A stretch of DNA of 33,954 nucleotides. Origin: JBCBZH01 sp039815415. Its GTDB lineage: Bacteria; Bacteroidota; Rhodothermia; Rhodothermales; Rubricoccaceae. The translations under genes and the position numbers were made by a program. The stretch spans positions 1-33,954 of the forward strand of contig JBCBZH010000011.1 in NCBI GenBank assembly GCA_039815415.1, written 5' to 3'. The notes under the pieces were generated by a model. It did no database searches, was not told where the DNA came from, and saw only the letters and a list, made by a program, of their open reading frames with translations. This document shows positions 25,115 through 32,487 of this stretch, piece after piece. Every line of letters starts with the position of its first letter. Position 1 is the first letter of the stretch.

Positions 25115-25979
25115 ATGAAACCGATTCTCCTCCTCATCGCTGCCGTGCTCGTCGCGGCTGGCTGCGGCCCCGACAACATGGAGCCCGCTGACGACGCGGT
25201 CGCGTCGGCTCCCGTCGAAATCACGGCTGAGAACCACGACGCTGTCATGGAGCAGATCGTTGGGACGCCGAAGCACGAGATCCGCGAGATCGGCATCCTG
25301 GTCTATCCGGGTGTTAACGACCTCGACGTGATCGGGCCGAAGTACGTCCTCGCCCAGATCCTGGGTGCCCGAACGCGGCTCGTCTCGACGGTCCCCGGCG
25401 AGGTCACGACCGTGATGGGCACCCGGCTCGTCCCCGATGTGACGACGGCCGAGGTCGATTCGCTCGATATCCTCGTCGTGCCAGGCGGGTTCAGCGGAAC
25501 CATCGAGGCCGTCTACGACGAGGGCCTCCATGACTGGATCCGACGGGTCGACGCCACGACGACATACACGGCCGGCGTCTGCACGGGCAGTTGGGTCCTG
25601 GCCTCGACCGGCTTGCTCGACGGCCGCCGAGCGACGACGAACTGGCACCGAGCCGAGGAGCGCCTCGCCCCAGTTCGGCGCGACGTTCACCGACGAGCGA
25701 TACACACAGGACGGCAAGTACTGGACCTCCGCTGGAGTCACGGCCGGTATGGATATGTCACTCGCGATCCTCGTGGACCTCTACAACGAGAACTACGCGC
25801 AGGGCGTTATGCTCGACATGGAGTACGACCCGGCCCCACCGGTCGAAGGCGGCAGCCCCGAGACGACGTCGCCTGAGGTGCTTCAGATGATGCAGGCCAT
25901 GTACGACATGGGCTCCGAGCCGCTCGTCGCCGAGTTGGAGGCCCGCCGCGACAGCCTCGATGCTCTCTCTGCTCCGTGA
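25115..25979 (+). pseudogene. Exported DJ-1/PfpI-family gene broken by a +1 frameshift
   Basis: The first frame begins at ATG 25115 with a lipoprotein signal (LVAAGC, Cys17), then a GlxA-like DJ-1/PfpI domain: IGILVYPGVNDLDVIGP, LDILVVPGGFSG and the nucleophile elbow GVCTGSW (Cys156). After TTNWHRAEERL it leaves the family pattern. The continuation is in another frame as FGATFTDERYTQDGKYWTSA to the stop at 25979. Comparison with the intact neighbour at 26054 shows one extra base. Removing one C from the CCCC run at 25668-25671 restores a protein of about 287 residues. This is either a real inactivation or a homopolymer sequencing error. Confidence 0.85.
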
Positions 25980-26053
25980 GCCCCTGCGCGGCTAGGCCCC
26001 ATGTGCTACCGACCGATCCTCTCCCGTTCTCCGTCCCGACGATTCCTCGACCT

Positions 26054-26929
26054 ATGACCCGATTCTTGCCCCTCGCGCTGGCGATGACGCTCGCCGCCAG
26101 CTCGGCGCTCGCCCAGACTGCGCCGACGCTCGATGAGGCGCAGCAGACCGCGCCTGAGATGCCCGGAATGACCGAGCAGACCCACGCGGACCTTATGGCA
26201 ACGCTCGGGGTGCCGCGCGTACCCATTCGCACCATCGGAATCCTCGTCTACGACGGCGTCAACGAACTCGACCTGATGGGGCCGCGCTACACGCTCGGCC
26301 AGTACATGGGCGCACAGACGCTCCTGATCGCGACCGAGCCTGGAACCGTCACGACCGTGATGGGCGTTGAGATCGTGCCCGACACGCTTATGGCCGACGT
26401 GGATGCGCTCGACGTGCTCGTCGTCCCCGGAGGGTTCACCGGCACCATCGAGACCGCGTACGACGGCGAGATTCTCGACTGGATTCGGCGCATCGACCAG
26501 ACGACGACCTACACCGCCGCCGTCTGCACGGGGACCTGGATCCTCGGCGCGACCGGCCTCCTCGACGGCCGCCGCGCGACCACCAACTGGTACCGCGCTG
26601 GCGAGATGATGGACCGCTACGGCGCGACGTTCACCGACGAGCGGTTCACGCAGGATGGCAAGTACTGGACCTCGGCTGGCGTCACAGCTGGCATGGACAT
26701 GTCCATCGCCATGCTCGCGGACCTCTGGAGCGAGCCGTACGCTCAGGCCATCATGCTCGACATGGAGTACGACCCGGCCCCGCCGGTTGAGGGCGGCAGC
26801 CCAGAGACCACTGCCCCCGAGGTCTTCAACATGATGCAAGCGATGTACGACATGGGCGTCCAGCCTCTCATGCAGCGCCTCGACGCCGAGGCCGCCGCCT
26901 CTTCCACTCCCCCGACCGATGCGAACTAG
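26054..26929 (+). CDS. Exported DJ-1/PfpI-family (GlxA/isonitrile hydratase-like) protein
   Basis: 291 residues from the ATG at 26054, which opens a signal peptide (ALA-Q after residue 20); an upstream GTG in frame adds 26 residues before it. The single DJ-1/PfpI domain has IGILVYDGVNELDLMGP (61-77), LDVLVVPGGFTG (119-130), the nucleophile elbow AVCTGTW with Cys158, and TGLLDGRRATTNW, as in isonitrile hydratase and the N-terminal part of GlxA regulators, but with no DNA-binding domain. Members are normally cytosolic, so export is notable. It is a tandem copy of the broken gene at 25115 and overlaps the SCO gene by 11 bases, which suggests a shared periplasmic copper or redox role. Confidence 0.83.
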   Translation: MTRFLPLALAMTLAASSALAQTAPTLDEAQQTAPEMPGMTEQTHADLMATLGVPRVPIRTIGILVYDGVNELDLMGPRYTLGQYMGAQTLLIATEPGTVTTVMGVEIVPDTLMADVDALDVLVVPGGFTGTIETAYDGEILDWIRRIDQTTTYTAAVCTGTWILGATGLLDGRRATTNWYRAGEMMDRYGATFTDERFTQDGKYWTSAGVTAGMDMSIAMLADLWSEPYAQAIMLDMEYDPAPPVEGGSPETTAPEVFNMMQAMYDMGVQPLMQRLDAEAAASSTPPTDAN

Positions 26930-27509
26930 CCTTGCCCTCTTCCTCGCAAGCTCGATGCTCCTCGTGGCCTGCGAGCAGCGCCCGGACTACCTCGCCGTTG
27001 AGGATGACCTGACGGACACGTCGTGGACGCTGCTCGACCAGGACTCGACGGCCGTGACCTTCCCGGCGGACCTGGGCGGCAAGCCGATGCTGCTCTCGGC
27101 CGTGTACACCAACTGCCCGGACGTGTGCATCATGACCATGCGCAACCTGCGGGAGGTCCACCAGGCCCTCGGCGCCGATACCGCCAACGTCACCTTCACC
27201 GTCGTCTCCTTCGACCCGGCCCGAGACACCCCCAGCCGCCTCCGCGCCTATGCGGACACCTGGCGCATCGGACCGGGCTGGCGACTCCTGACCGGTGACT
27301 CCACGACCGTCGCGTCGTTCATGGACCGGATCGACGTTCGCTACGAGATCTCCAGGCGCGACACGCTCCTCTCCGGCGACACCATCTACTCCATCAGCCA
27401 CACCGACAAAGCGCTGCTGATCGACGCCGACGGCCAGGTCCTCGAGACCTACAGCGGCAGCGCCTCCCCCGCGGAACAGATCGCGGGCGACATCCGCGAG
27501 CTTTTCTAA
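26919..27509 (+). CDS. SCO1/SenC-family copper chaperone lipoprotein
   Basis: 196 residues. Lipoprotein signal (LLVAC, Cys18) and thioredoxin-like fold. The Cu-binding CPDVC (Cys66, Cys70) and the distal His161 (ISHTDK) are all present. VSFDPARDTPSRLRAYA is the family's conserved strand-loop. SCO proteins deliver copper to, or reduce, the CuA site of cytochrome oxidase at the outer face of the membrane. The ATG lies within the end of the DJ-1-family gene (11-base overlap), and the PCu(A)C-like gene follows after 17 bases. Confidence 0.94.
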   Translation: MRTSLALFLASSMLLVACEQRPDYLAVEDDLTDTSWTLLDQDSTAVTFPADLGGKPMLLSAVYTNCPDVCIMTMRNLREVHQALGADTANVTFTVVSFDPARDTPSRLRAYADTWRIGPGWRLLTGDSTTVASFMDRIDVRYEISRRDTLLSGDTIYSISHTDKALLIDADGQVLETYSGSASPAEQIAGDIRELF

Positions 27510-27526
27510 CCCTCACCCGCCCCCTC

Positions 27527-28039
27527 ATGCTCCGACGCTCCCTCCTTCTCCTCCCTGCCCTTCTGCTCGCTGCGTGCCAGACCGACACGCCCGCAGACCC
27601 CTCCGAAACGACGGAGATTACGCCTCCGATGGACGCCAGCTCGACGCCGGACGCGCTGAGTGTGTCGGACCCATTCACAGCCGCCGTTCCTGCACAGGGA
27701 ACGGGCGGCGTGTTCCTCACCCTCACGGGTGGACCCACTCCTGACACTCTCATCGGCGCCAGCTTCGCGGGCGCGGAGCAGGTGGAAGTCCATGAGACCT
27801 ACGACACCGAGGATGGCCTGCGCGGCATGCGTGAGGCTGAAGGCGGGATCCCTGTCCCGGCGGCCAGCACGGTCGAGCTGGCGCCTGGCGGCTACCACAT
27901 CATGCTCATCAACCTCGCCGAGGCCGCCACCGAAGGCGACACCCTCGACCTCACGCTCGAGTTCACCCAAGCTGGGCCTCTAGAGGTTCGCGTCCCTGTG
28001 CTCGGGCTCGACCAGATCCAACGTCCCTCTGCTGAGTGA
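27527..28039 (+). CDS. PCu(A)C-like periplasmic copper chaperone lipoprotein
   Basis: 170 residues, lipoprotein signal (LLLAAC, Cys17). The copper site fits the H(M)-X10-M-X21-HxM pattern: His89 in VEVHETY, Met101 in LRGM, His124 and Met126 in GGYHIML, with spacing within one residue of the family rule. PCu(A)C works with SCO to load copper into cytochrome oxidase, and the gene directly follows SCO. An extended low-complexity linker (about 18-45) joins the lipid anchor to the cupredoxin-like domain. Confidence 0.88.
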   Translation: MLRRSLLLLPALLLAACQTDTPADPSETTEITPPMDASSTPDALSVSDPFTAAVPAQGTGGVFLTLTGGPTPDTLIGASFAGAEQVEVHETYDTEDGLRGMREAEGGIPVPAASTVELAPGGYHIMLINLAEAATEGDTLDLTLEFTQAGPLEVRVPVLGLDQIQRPSAE

Positions 28040-28103
28040 GGCGGGGCGTGGGAGCGGACTTGCTCTCCTCCCACATCCCATCCTCCCACACTCCCCCCTC
28101 AAC

Positions 28104-28718
28104 ATGATCCGATTCCTCCTTCTTCTCGCCGCGGTGGCGCTTCTCTCCACGCCCGCTCGTGCCCAGCACCACGGCAGCGGAATGGCTCCTGAAATCGAAG
28201 GTGTGTCCGAAATGTTCGTCGTGGACGGCCTCCGCGTGAAGCGCGACAGTGTGCCTCCGGGCAGTGCCGTCGGGCGTGCCGGTCTCCGCTTCGATGACGG
28301 GGGCTATGTGTCCGTTGTCTACGGCAAACCGTATGCGCGGGGCCGCACCATCTTCGGCGGGCTGGTGGGGTACAACCAGGTCTGGTCCACGGGCGCTCAC
28401 CGCGCCACCGAGATCTCGACCACGGTCCCGCTCTTCATCGGTGGCACCACGTTGCAGCCGGGCATCTACACGCTGTTCACCACGCCGCGTGAGGACCGAT
28501 GGACGTTCCACGTCAACCGCATCGTGGGCATGCACCTGGCGGATGAGTACGACCGCGCCAACGACATCACCCGCGTCGAGGCCGTCCCGGAGATTCTGGA
28601 GGAGCCCGTAGATGATCTCAAGATCGAGTTCGTCACCGGCGTCCACATGACCGGCCTCGGCCTGCAGGTCTCGTGGGACAACGTGGCCGTGACGCTGCCG
28701 CTCAGGCGCGCTGAGTAA
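28104..28718 (+). CDS. DUF2911-family exported protein
   Basis: 204 residues, signal peptide 1-20 (ARA-Q). The family core is plain: VVYGKPYARGRTIFGGLVGY, WSTGAHRATEI, FIGGTTLQPGIYTLFTTP. The mature N terminus starts QHHGSGM, a short His/Met stretch. DUF2911 proteins are widespread in Bacteroidota, and no biochemical function is established that I can name. It lies 64 bases after the PCu(A)C-like gene and ends at a long hairpin, so it may be the last gene of the copper set. Confidence 0.85.
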   Translation: MIRFLLLLAAVALLSTPARAQHHGSGMAPEIEGVSEMFVVDGLRVKRDSVPPGSAVGRAGLRFDDGGYVSVVYGKPYARGRTIFGGLVGYNQVWSTGAHRATEISTTVPLFIGGTTLQPGIYTLFTTPREDRWTFHVNRIVGMHLADEYDRANDITRVEAVPEILEEPVDDLKIEFVTGVHMTGLGLQVSWDNVAVTLPLRRAE

Positions 28719-28756
28719 TCGCCAGCTCGAGGCTCCGTTCGGCCTCGAGCTGGCGA
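28719..28756. terminator. 15-bp perfect hairpin made of two inverted motif copies
   Basis: TCGCCAGCTCGAGGC (28719-28733) and GCCTCGAGCTGGCGA (28742-28756) pair perfectly around an 8-base loop. It starts one base after the DUF2911 stop and lies 14 bases from the stop of the convergent thioesterase. Paired uptake sequences in Neisseria and Pasteurellaceae form terminators in the same way. No T-tract is present on either side. Confidence 0.65.
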
Positions 28757-28770
28757 GAGGCCGCCCCCCG

Positions 28771-29202
28771 TCACGCCCCAGCGCCCGCCGCCAGCGGCGG
28801 GACGGTCGCGGGCTGGCCGAGGCTGTCGAGCGCGACCATGACGAACTCGCCCGACGTCGCGAGAAGCCGGTCCTCGCGGTCCATCGGCTCGACGAACATC
28901 GCGACGCGGACCGTCATTGAGCTCCGGCCCGTCGCCACAACCTGGGCCACCAGCTCGACGATTGACCCCTCGGGAACGGCGTGCTTGAAGCTGATCTCGC
29001 TCGTGTGGACCGTGACCACCTTCCGCCGTGCCCACCGCGTCGCGCAGATGAACGCGGCCTGGTCCATCCACGCCATTGCCGTCCCGCCGAAGAGCGTGTG
29101 GTAGTGATTGGTGTCTCCGGGGAAAACCGTGAACACCATCCGCGTCTCCTCGGCGGGGCGGGCGCTGCCCACAGGGCGCACCGTCGAGCTGGCGATGCTC
29201 AC
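28771..29202 (-). CDS. Hotdog-fold acyl-CoA thioesterase (YciA/BFIT-like)
   Basis: 143 residues from a GTG at 29202 whose last bases overlap the nrdA stop (GTGA). The frame is open to 29463, but that part lies over nrdA. VFPGDTNHYHTLFGGTAMAWMDQAAF (24-49) is the hotdog-domain signature, with catalytic Asp47. TVHTSEISFKHAVPEGSIVEL follows as expected for the central strands. The enzyme hydrolyses acyl-CoA to free acid and CoA in the cytoplasm; chain-length preference unknown. The position downstream of nrdA probably reflects co-transcription only. Confidence 0.88.
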   Translation of the reverse strand: MSIASSTVRPVGSARPAEETRMVFTVFPGDTNHYHTLFGGTAMAWMDQAAFICATRWARRKVVTVHTSEISFKHAVPEGSIVELVAQVVATGRSSMTVRVAMFVEPMDREDRLLATSGEFVMVALDSLGQPATVPPLAAGAGA

Positions 29203-32200
29203 TGGCACGCCTCGCACTCGGTCCCGTTGATCATCGCGTCGATGCTGCACGCCTGGGCGGCCGAGACCACCTCGGGAGACGGCTCGGCCTGCGCCGAGGC
29301 GGGCATCGTCACCGTCGCCTTCTCGATCTGCGAGGCCCCGAGTGTCCGGAGGTAGTACGTCGTCTTGAGTCCGGCCCGCCACGCATGGCGGTACGTGTGG
29401 CTGAGTGCCTTCATGTCCGGCTCGGCGAGGAACAGGTTCAACGACTGGCTCTGGTCGATCCACTTCTGCCGCCGCGCTGCGGCGTCGACGAGCGCCCGTG
29501 TCTCGATCTGGAACGCCGTCTTGTACCGCTCGCGGAGCGCCGGGGGCACGCCCTCGATCTGCCCGAGGTCGCCGTCGAAGTACTTGAGCTGGGCGGCCAT
29601 CTCAGCGTCCCACAGCCCCTCGGCCTTGAGGTCACGGACGAGGTATGGGTTCAGCACGACGAAATCGCCCGAGAGATTCGACTTGACGTAGAGGTTCTTG
29701 TAGAGCGGCTCGATGCAGGGCGAGGTGCCTGTGATATTCGAGATCGTCGCCGTTGGGGCGATGGCGAGGACATTCGAGTTCCGCATCCCCTGCGCCTCAA
29801 TCTTCGCTCGGAGCGGCGCCCAGTCGAGTTGGCCGCCGCGCTCAACCTCGACGGGCTCGCCGCGCTCTTCTTCGAGGAGGTCGAGCGTGTCCATTGGCAG
29901 CAGCCCGCGGTCCCACTTCGACCCCTTGTAGCTCTCGTACGCCCCCCGCTCGGCCGCGAGATCAGACGAGGCTTCATAGGCATAGTAGGCGATGGCTTCC
30001 ATCATCTCGTCCGAGAACTGGATCGCCTCGTCTGAGCCGAAGGCGACACCCCGCTCGTAGAGCGCGTACTGGAGCCCCATCACGCCGAGCCCGACGGGCC
30101 GGTGCCGGAGGTTCGAGCGGCGCGCGGCCTCGGTCGGGTAGAAGTTGAGCCCGATCACGTTGTCGAGCGCGCGGACAGCCACGCGGACCGTCTCGCGGAG
30201 CTTCTCATGGTCGAGGCTCCCATCCGGCAGAAGGTGATGGTTCAAGACAACCGAGCCGAGGTTGCAGACAGCCGTCTCGTCAGAGCTCGTGTTGAGCGTG
30301 ATCTCGGTACAGAGGTTCGACGAGTGGACGACACCGGCGTGGTCCTGCGGGGAGCGGACGTTGCACGGGTCCTTGAACGTCATCCACGGGTGACCTGTCT
30401 CGAACAGCATTCGGAGCATCTCCTTCCACAGGTCGAGCGCGGGGACCTGCCGACCCCAGATCTCGCCAACCTCGACCTGGCGCTCGTAGTGCTCGTAGCG
30501 CTGGCGGAACGCGTCGCCGTACAGGTCGTGGAGGTCCGCCACATCGCTCGACCGGAAGAGCGTCCACGTCTCGCGGGCCTCCATCCGCTGCATGAACAGG
30601 TCCGGGATCCAGCACGCGGTGTTGAGGTCGTGTGTCCGGCGACGCTCATCGCCCGTGTTTCGGCGCAGCTCGAGGAAGTCAAACATGTCGTTGTGCCAAA
30701 CCTCGAGGTAGGCGCACCCCGACCCCGCCCGCTTGCCGCCCTGATTGACGGCGACAAGCTGGTCGTTGTGGAGCTTCAGGAACGGGACGACCCCCTGGCT
30801 CTCGCCGTTCGTCCCGCGGATGTGGCTGCCCGTACCGCGCACAGCCGTCCAGGACCCGCCGAGCCCACCCGCCCATTTTGAGAGGAACGCGTTCTCGGCA
30901 ATCCCTCGGTACATGATCGACTCGATGGAGTCGTCAACCGTGTAGAGGTAGCACGACGAGAGCTGCGAGTGCGGTGTGCCTGAGTTGAACAGGGTCGGCG
31001 TGGAGGAGCAGAACCGGCGGTCCTTGTAAAGACCGTACAGCTCGAGTACACGGACCTCGCGGTCGCCCTCCTCGTCGAGCATGAGACCCATCGCGACGCG
31101 CATCCAGAAAAACTGAGGAGCCTCAAGCCGCCTCGGGGCATCGCCCGTCTTGTCGATGAGGAGGTACCGGTCGTACAGCGTCTGAGCACCGAGGTAGTCA
31201 ATGTTGAGGTCGGCCATCGGGTCGAGCGCCGACGCCAATTTCTGGAGGTCGTACTTCAGGAGGCGCGGGCTCAGCCGCTCGATCTCCACGGCCCGGCGGA
31301 GGTACGCCTCGAACGCGGTCTCGTGGCATGCCTTGAGTCCGGCGAGTCCGTCGCGCTCCAGGCTCCACCCGATCGTCTCTTCGTAGACGTAGCCCAGGAG
31401 GATCCGCGCGGCGAACCGGGCGAAGTCGGCGTCCCGCTCTAGGAGTGACTTCGCGTTGAGGACGACCGTCGTCTGGAGGTCGGCCCGTGAGATGCCGTGG
31501 GCGATGCTCCGGCGGAGGTGCTTCTCGATCTCGATGTCCGACAAGCACAGGTCGAGCCCGACCGACGCGATCCGAATCCGCTCGCGCAGTTCCTCGCCGT
31601 CCCACAGCGTCGACGTGCCATCGGCCTCGGTGATCTCGATGAGCGCGGCCTGGTCTGCCTCGGCGGACTCCTGGGTGGCCCGGTAGACTGCCCGCTCGGC
31701 GCGGTAGGTGATGTAGGCCTCAGCCACGCGCGTGTGGCCCGCGAGCAACAGATCCTCCTGCACAAGGTCCTGGACCGTCTCAATGGGGACGTAGCTCAAC
31801 CCGAGCGCCGCGGCCCGTTCCGTCACGCGGCGGGCGACGCCCTCGGCGGGGGCAGAGTCGAGACCGACTGAGAGAAACGCTTTCCGTACGGCCGTCTCGA
31901 TCTTGGCCGCATTCCAGGCCACGACCTGACCGCTGCGGCGGATGAGCTGGAGCGCCCCCTCGGCCGGGACCGGGATGGCCGGAGCCACCTCTTGCGCCCG
32001 GTGCATCACGAGGGCCTTCGCCACATCGACGGCGCCTGCAGCCAGCAGCTCAGCCTCCGCCAGCGCGACGACATCCGAGAACGATGGCCGGGCGTCAGCG
32101 GGGAGCGCTGCCAGCCGGGCGAGCACGTCGCCCACGACGCGGCGGATGAACGGGGCGAGTGCGTCGGCGTCCGCAGGTTGGCCGAGAGCGAGGCGGGCTG

Positions 32201-32411
32201 TTGCTGTAGCCTCGGAGACGAGAGACGCGAGACGCGTCAGATCGAGCCGGGCCTCGGTTCTGCCATCGCGAACGAAGAGCAGGCGGTCTGTCTCGGCATC
32301 CAGGTCCGTCGCCAGCGCGGCGGCGTCGAGAGTGGGGCGGTCGGCGGGCGGAAGGAGAGCGGCGCGCTTGAGGTCGAGATCGCGGACGAGGTTGGAGGTG
32401 GGAGTCCACAT
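29199..32411 (-). CDS. nrdA: Class I ribonucleoside-diphosphate reductase, alpha subunit
   Basis: 1070 residues. The enzyme reduces ribonucleoside diphosphates to deoxyribonucleotides in the cytoplasm. The N terminus holds a degenerate ATP-cone-like region (about 45-140) and a better one (about 155-243), ahead of the usual N-terminal domain. Active-site residues are Asn699, Cys701 and Glu703 in SSNLCTEITL, with the redox pair Cys487 (SSCYLYT) and Cys716 (ETAVCNLGS). The C-terminal shuttle pair is Cys1066 and Cys1069 (TECEACQ). It lies 76 bases downstream of nrdB and is probably in the same B12-controlled transcript. Confidence 0.96.
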   Translation of the reverse strand: MWTPTSNLVRDLDLKRAALLPPADRPTLDAAALATDLDAETDRLLFVRDGRTEARLDLTRLASLVSEATATARLALGQPADADALAPFIRRVVGDVLARLAALPADARPSFSDVVALAEAELLAAGAVDVAKALVMHRAQEVAPAIPVPAEGALQLIRRSGQVVAWNAAKIETAVRKAFLSVGLDSAPAEGVARRVTERAAALGLSYVPIETVQDLVQEDLLLAGHTRVAEAYITYRAERAVYRATQESAEADQAALIEITEADGTSTLWDGEELRERIRIASVGLDLCLSDIEIEKHLRRSIAHGISRADLQTTVVLNAKSLLERDADFARFAARILLGYVYEETIGWSLERDGLAGLKACHETAFEAYLRRAVEIERLSPRLLKYDLQKLASALDPMADLNIDYLGAQTLYDRYLLIDKTGDAPRRLEAPQFFWMRVAMGLMLDEEGDREVRVLELYGLYKDRRFCSSTPTLFNSGTPHSQLSSCYLYTVDDSIESIMYRGIAENAFLSKWAGGLGGSWTAVRGTGSHIRGTNGESQGVVPFLKLHNDQLVAVNQGGKRAGSGCAYLEVWHNDMFDFLELRRNTGDERRRTHDLNTACWIPDLFMQRMEARETWTLFRSSDVADLHDLYGDAFRQRYEHYERQVEVGEIWGRQVPALDLWKEMLRMLFETGHPWMTFKDPCNVRSPQDHAGVVHSSNLCTEITLNTSSDETAVCNLGSVVLNHHLLPDGSLDHEKLRETVRVAVRALDNVIGLNFYPTEAARRSNLRHRPVGLGVMGLQYALYERGVAFGSDEAIQFSDEMMEAIAYYAYEASSDLAAERGAYESYKGSKWDRGLLPMDTLDLLEEERGEPVEVERGGQLDWAPLRAKIEAQGMRNSNVLAIAPTATISNITGTSPCIEPLYKNLYVKSNLSGDFVVLNPYLVRDLKAEGLWDAEMAAQLKYFDGDLGQIEGVPPALRERYKTAFQIETRALVDAAARRQKWIDQSQSLNLFLAEPDMKALSHTYRHAWRAGLKTTYYLRTLGASQIEKATVTMPASAQAEPSPEVVSAAQACSIDAMINGTECEACQ

Positions 32412-32487
32412 GGCGGGTCGGGAGAGAGTGGAAGTAGGGATGCGTGGCGAGAGGCGGGAGCGGTGAGGGTCAGGCGCCCTCGTTCCG

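Noticed and set aside
28048..28074. GTGGGAG/CTCCCAC inverted repeat before the DUF2911 gene as an operator or terminator
   Set aside because: The surrounding tract is a repetitive CTCCCAC run, so the pairing may be chance; no T-tract.
29203..29463. Upstream extension of the thioesterase over nrdA
   Set aside because: The extra 87 residues are not protein-like and lie antiphase to nrdA; the GTGA overlap gives a good start.
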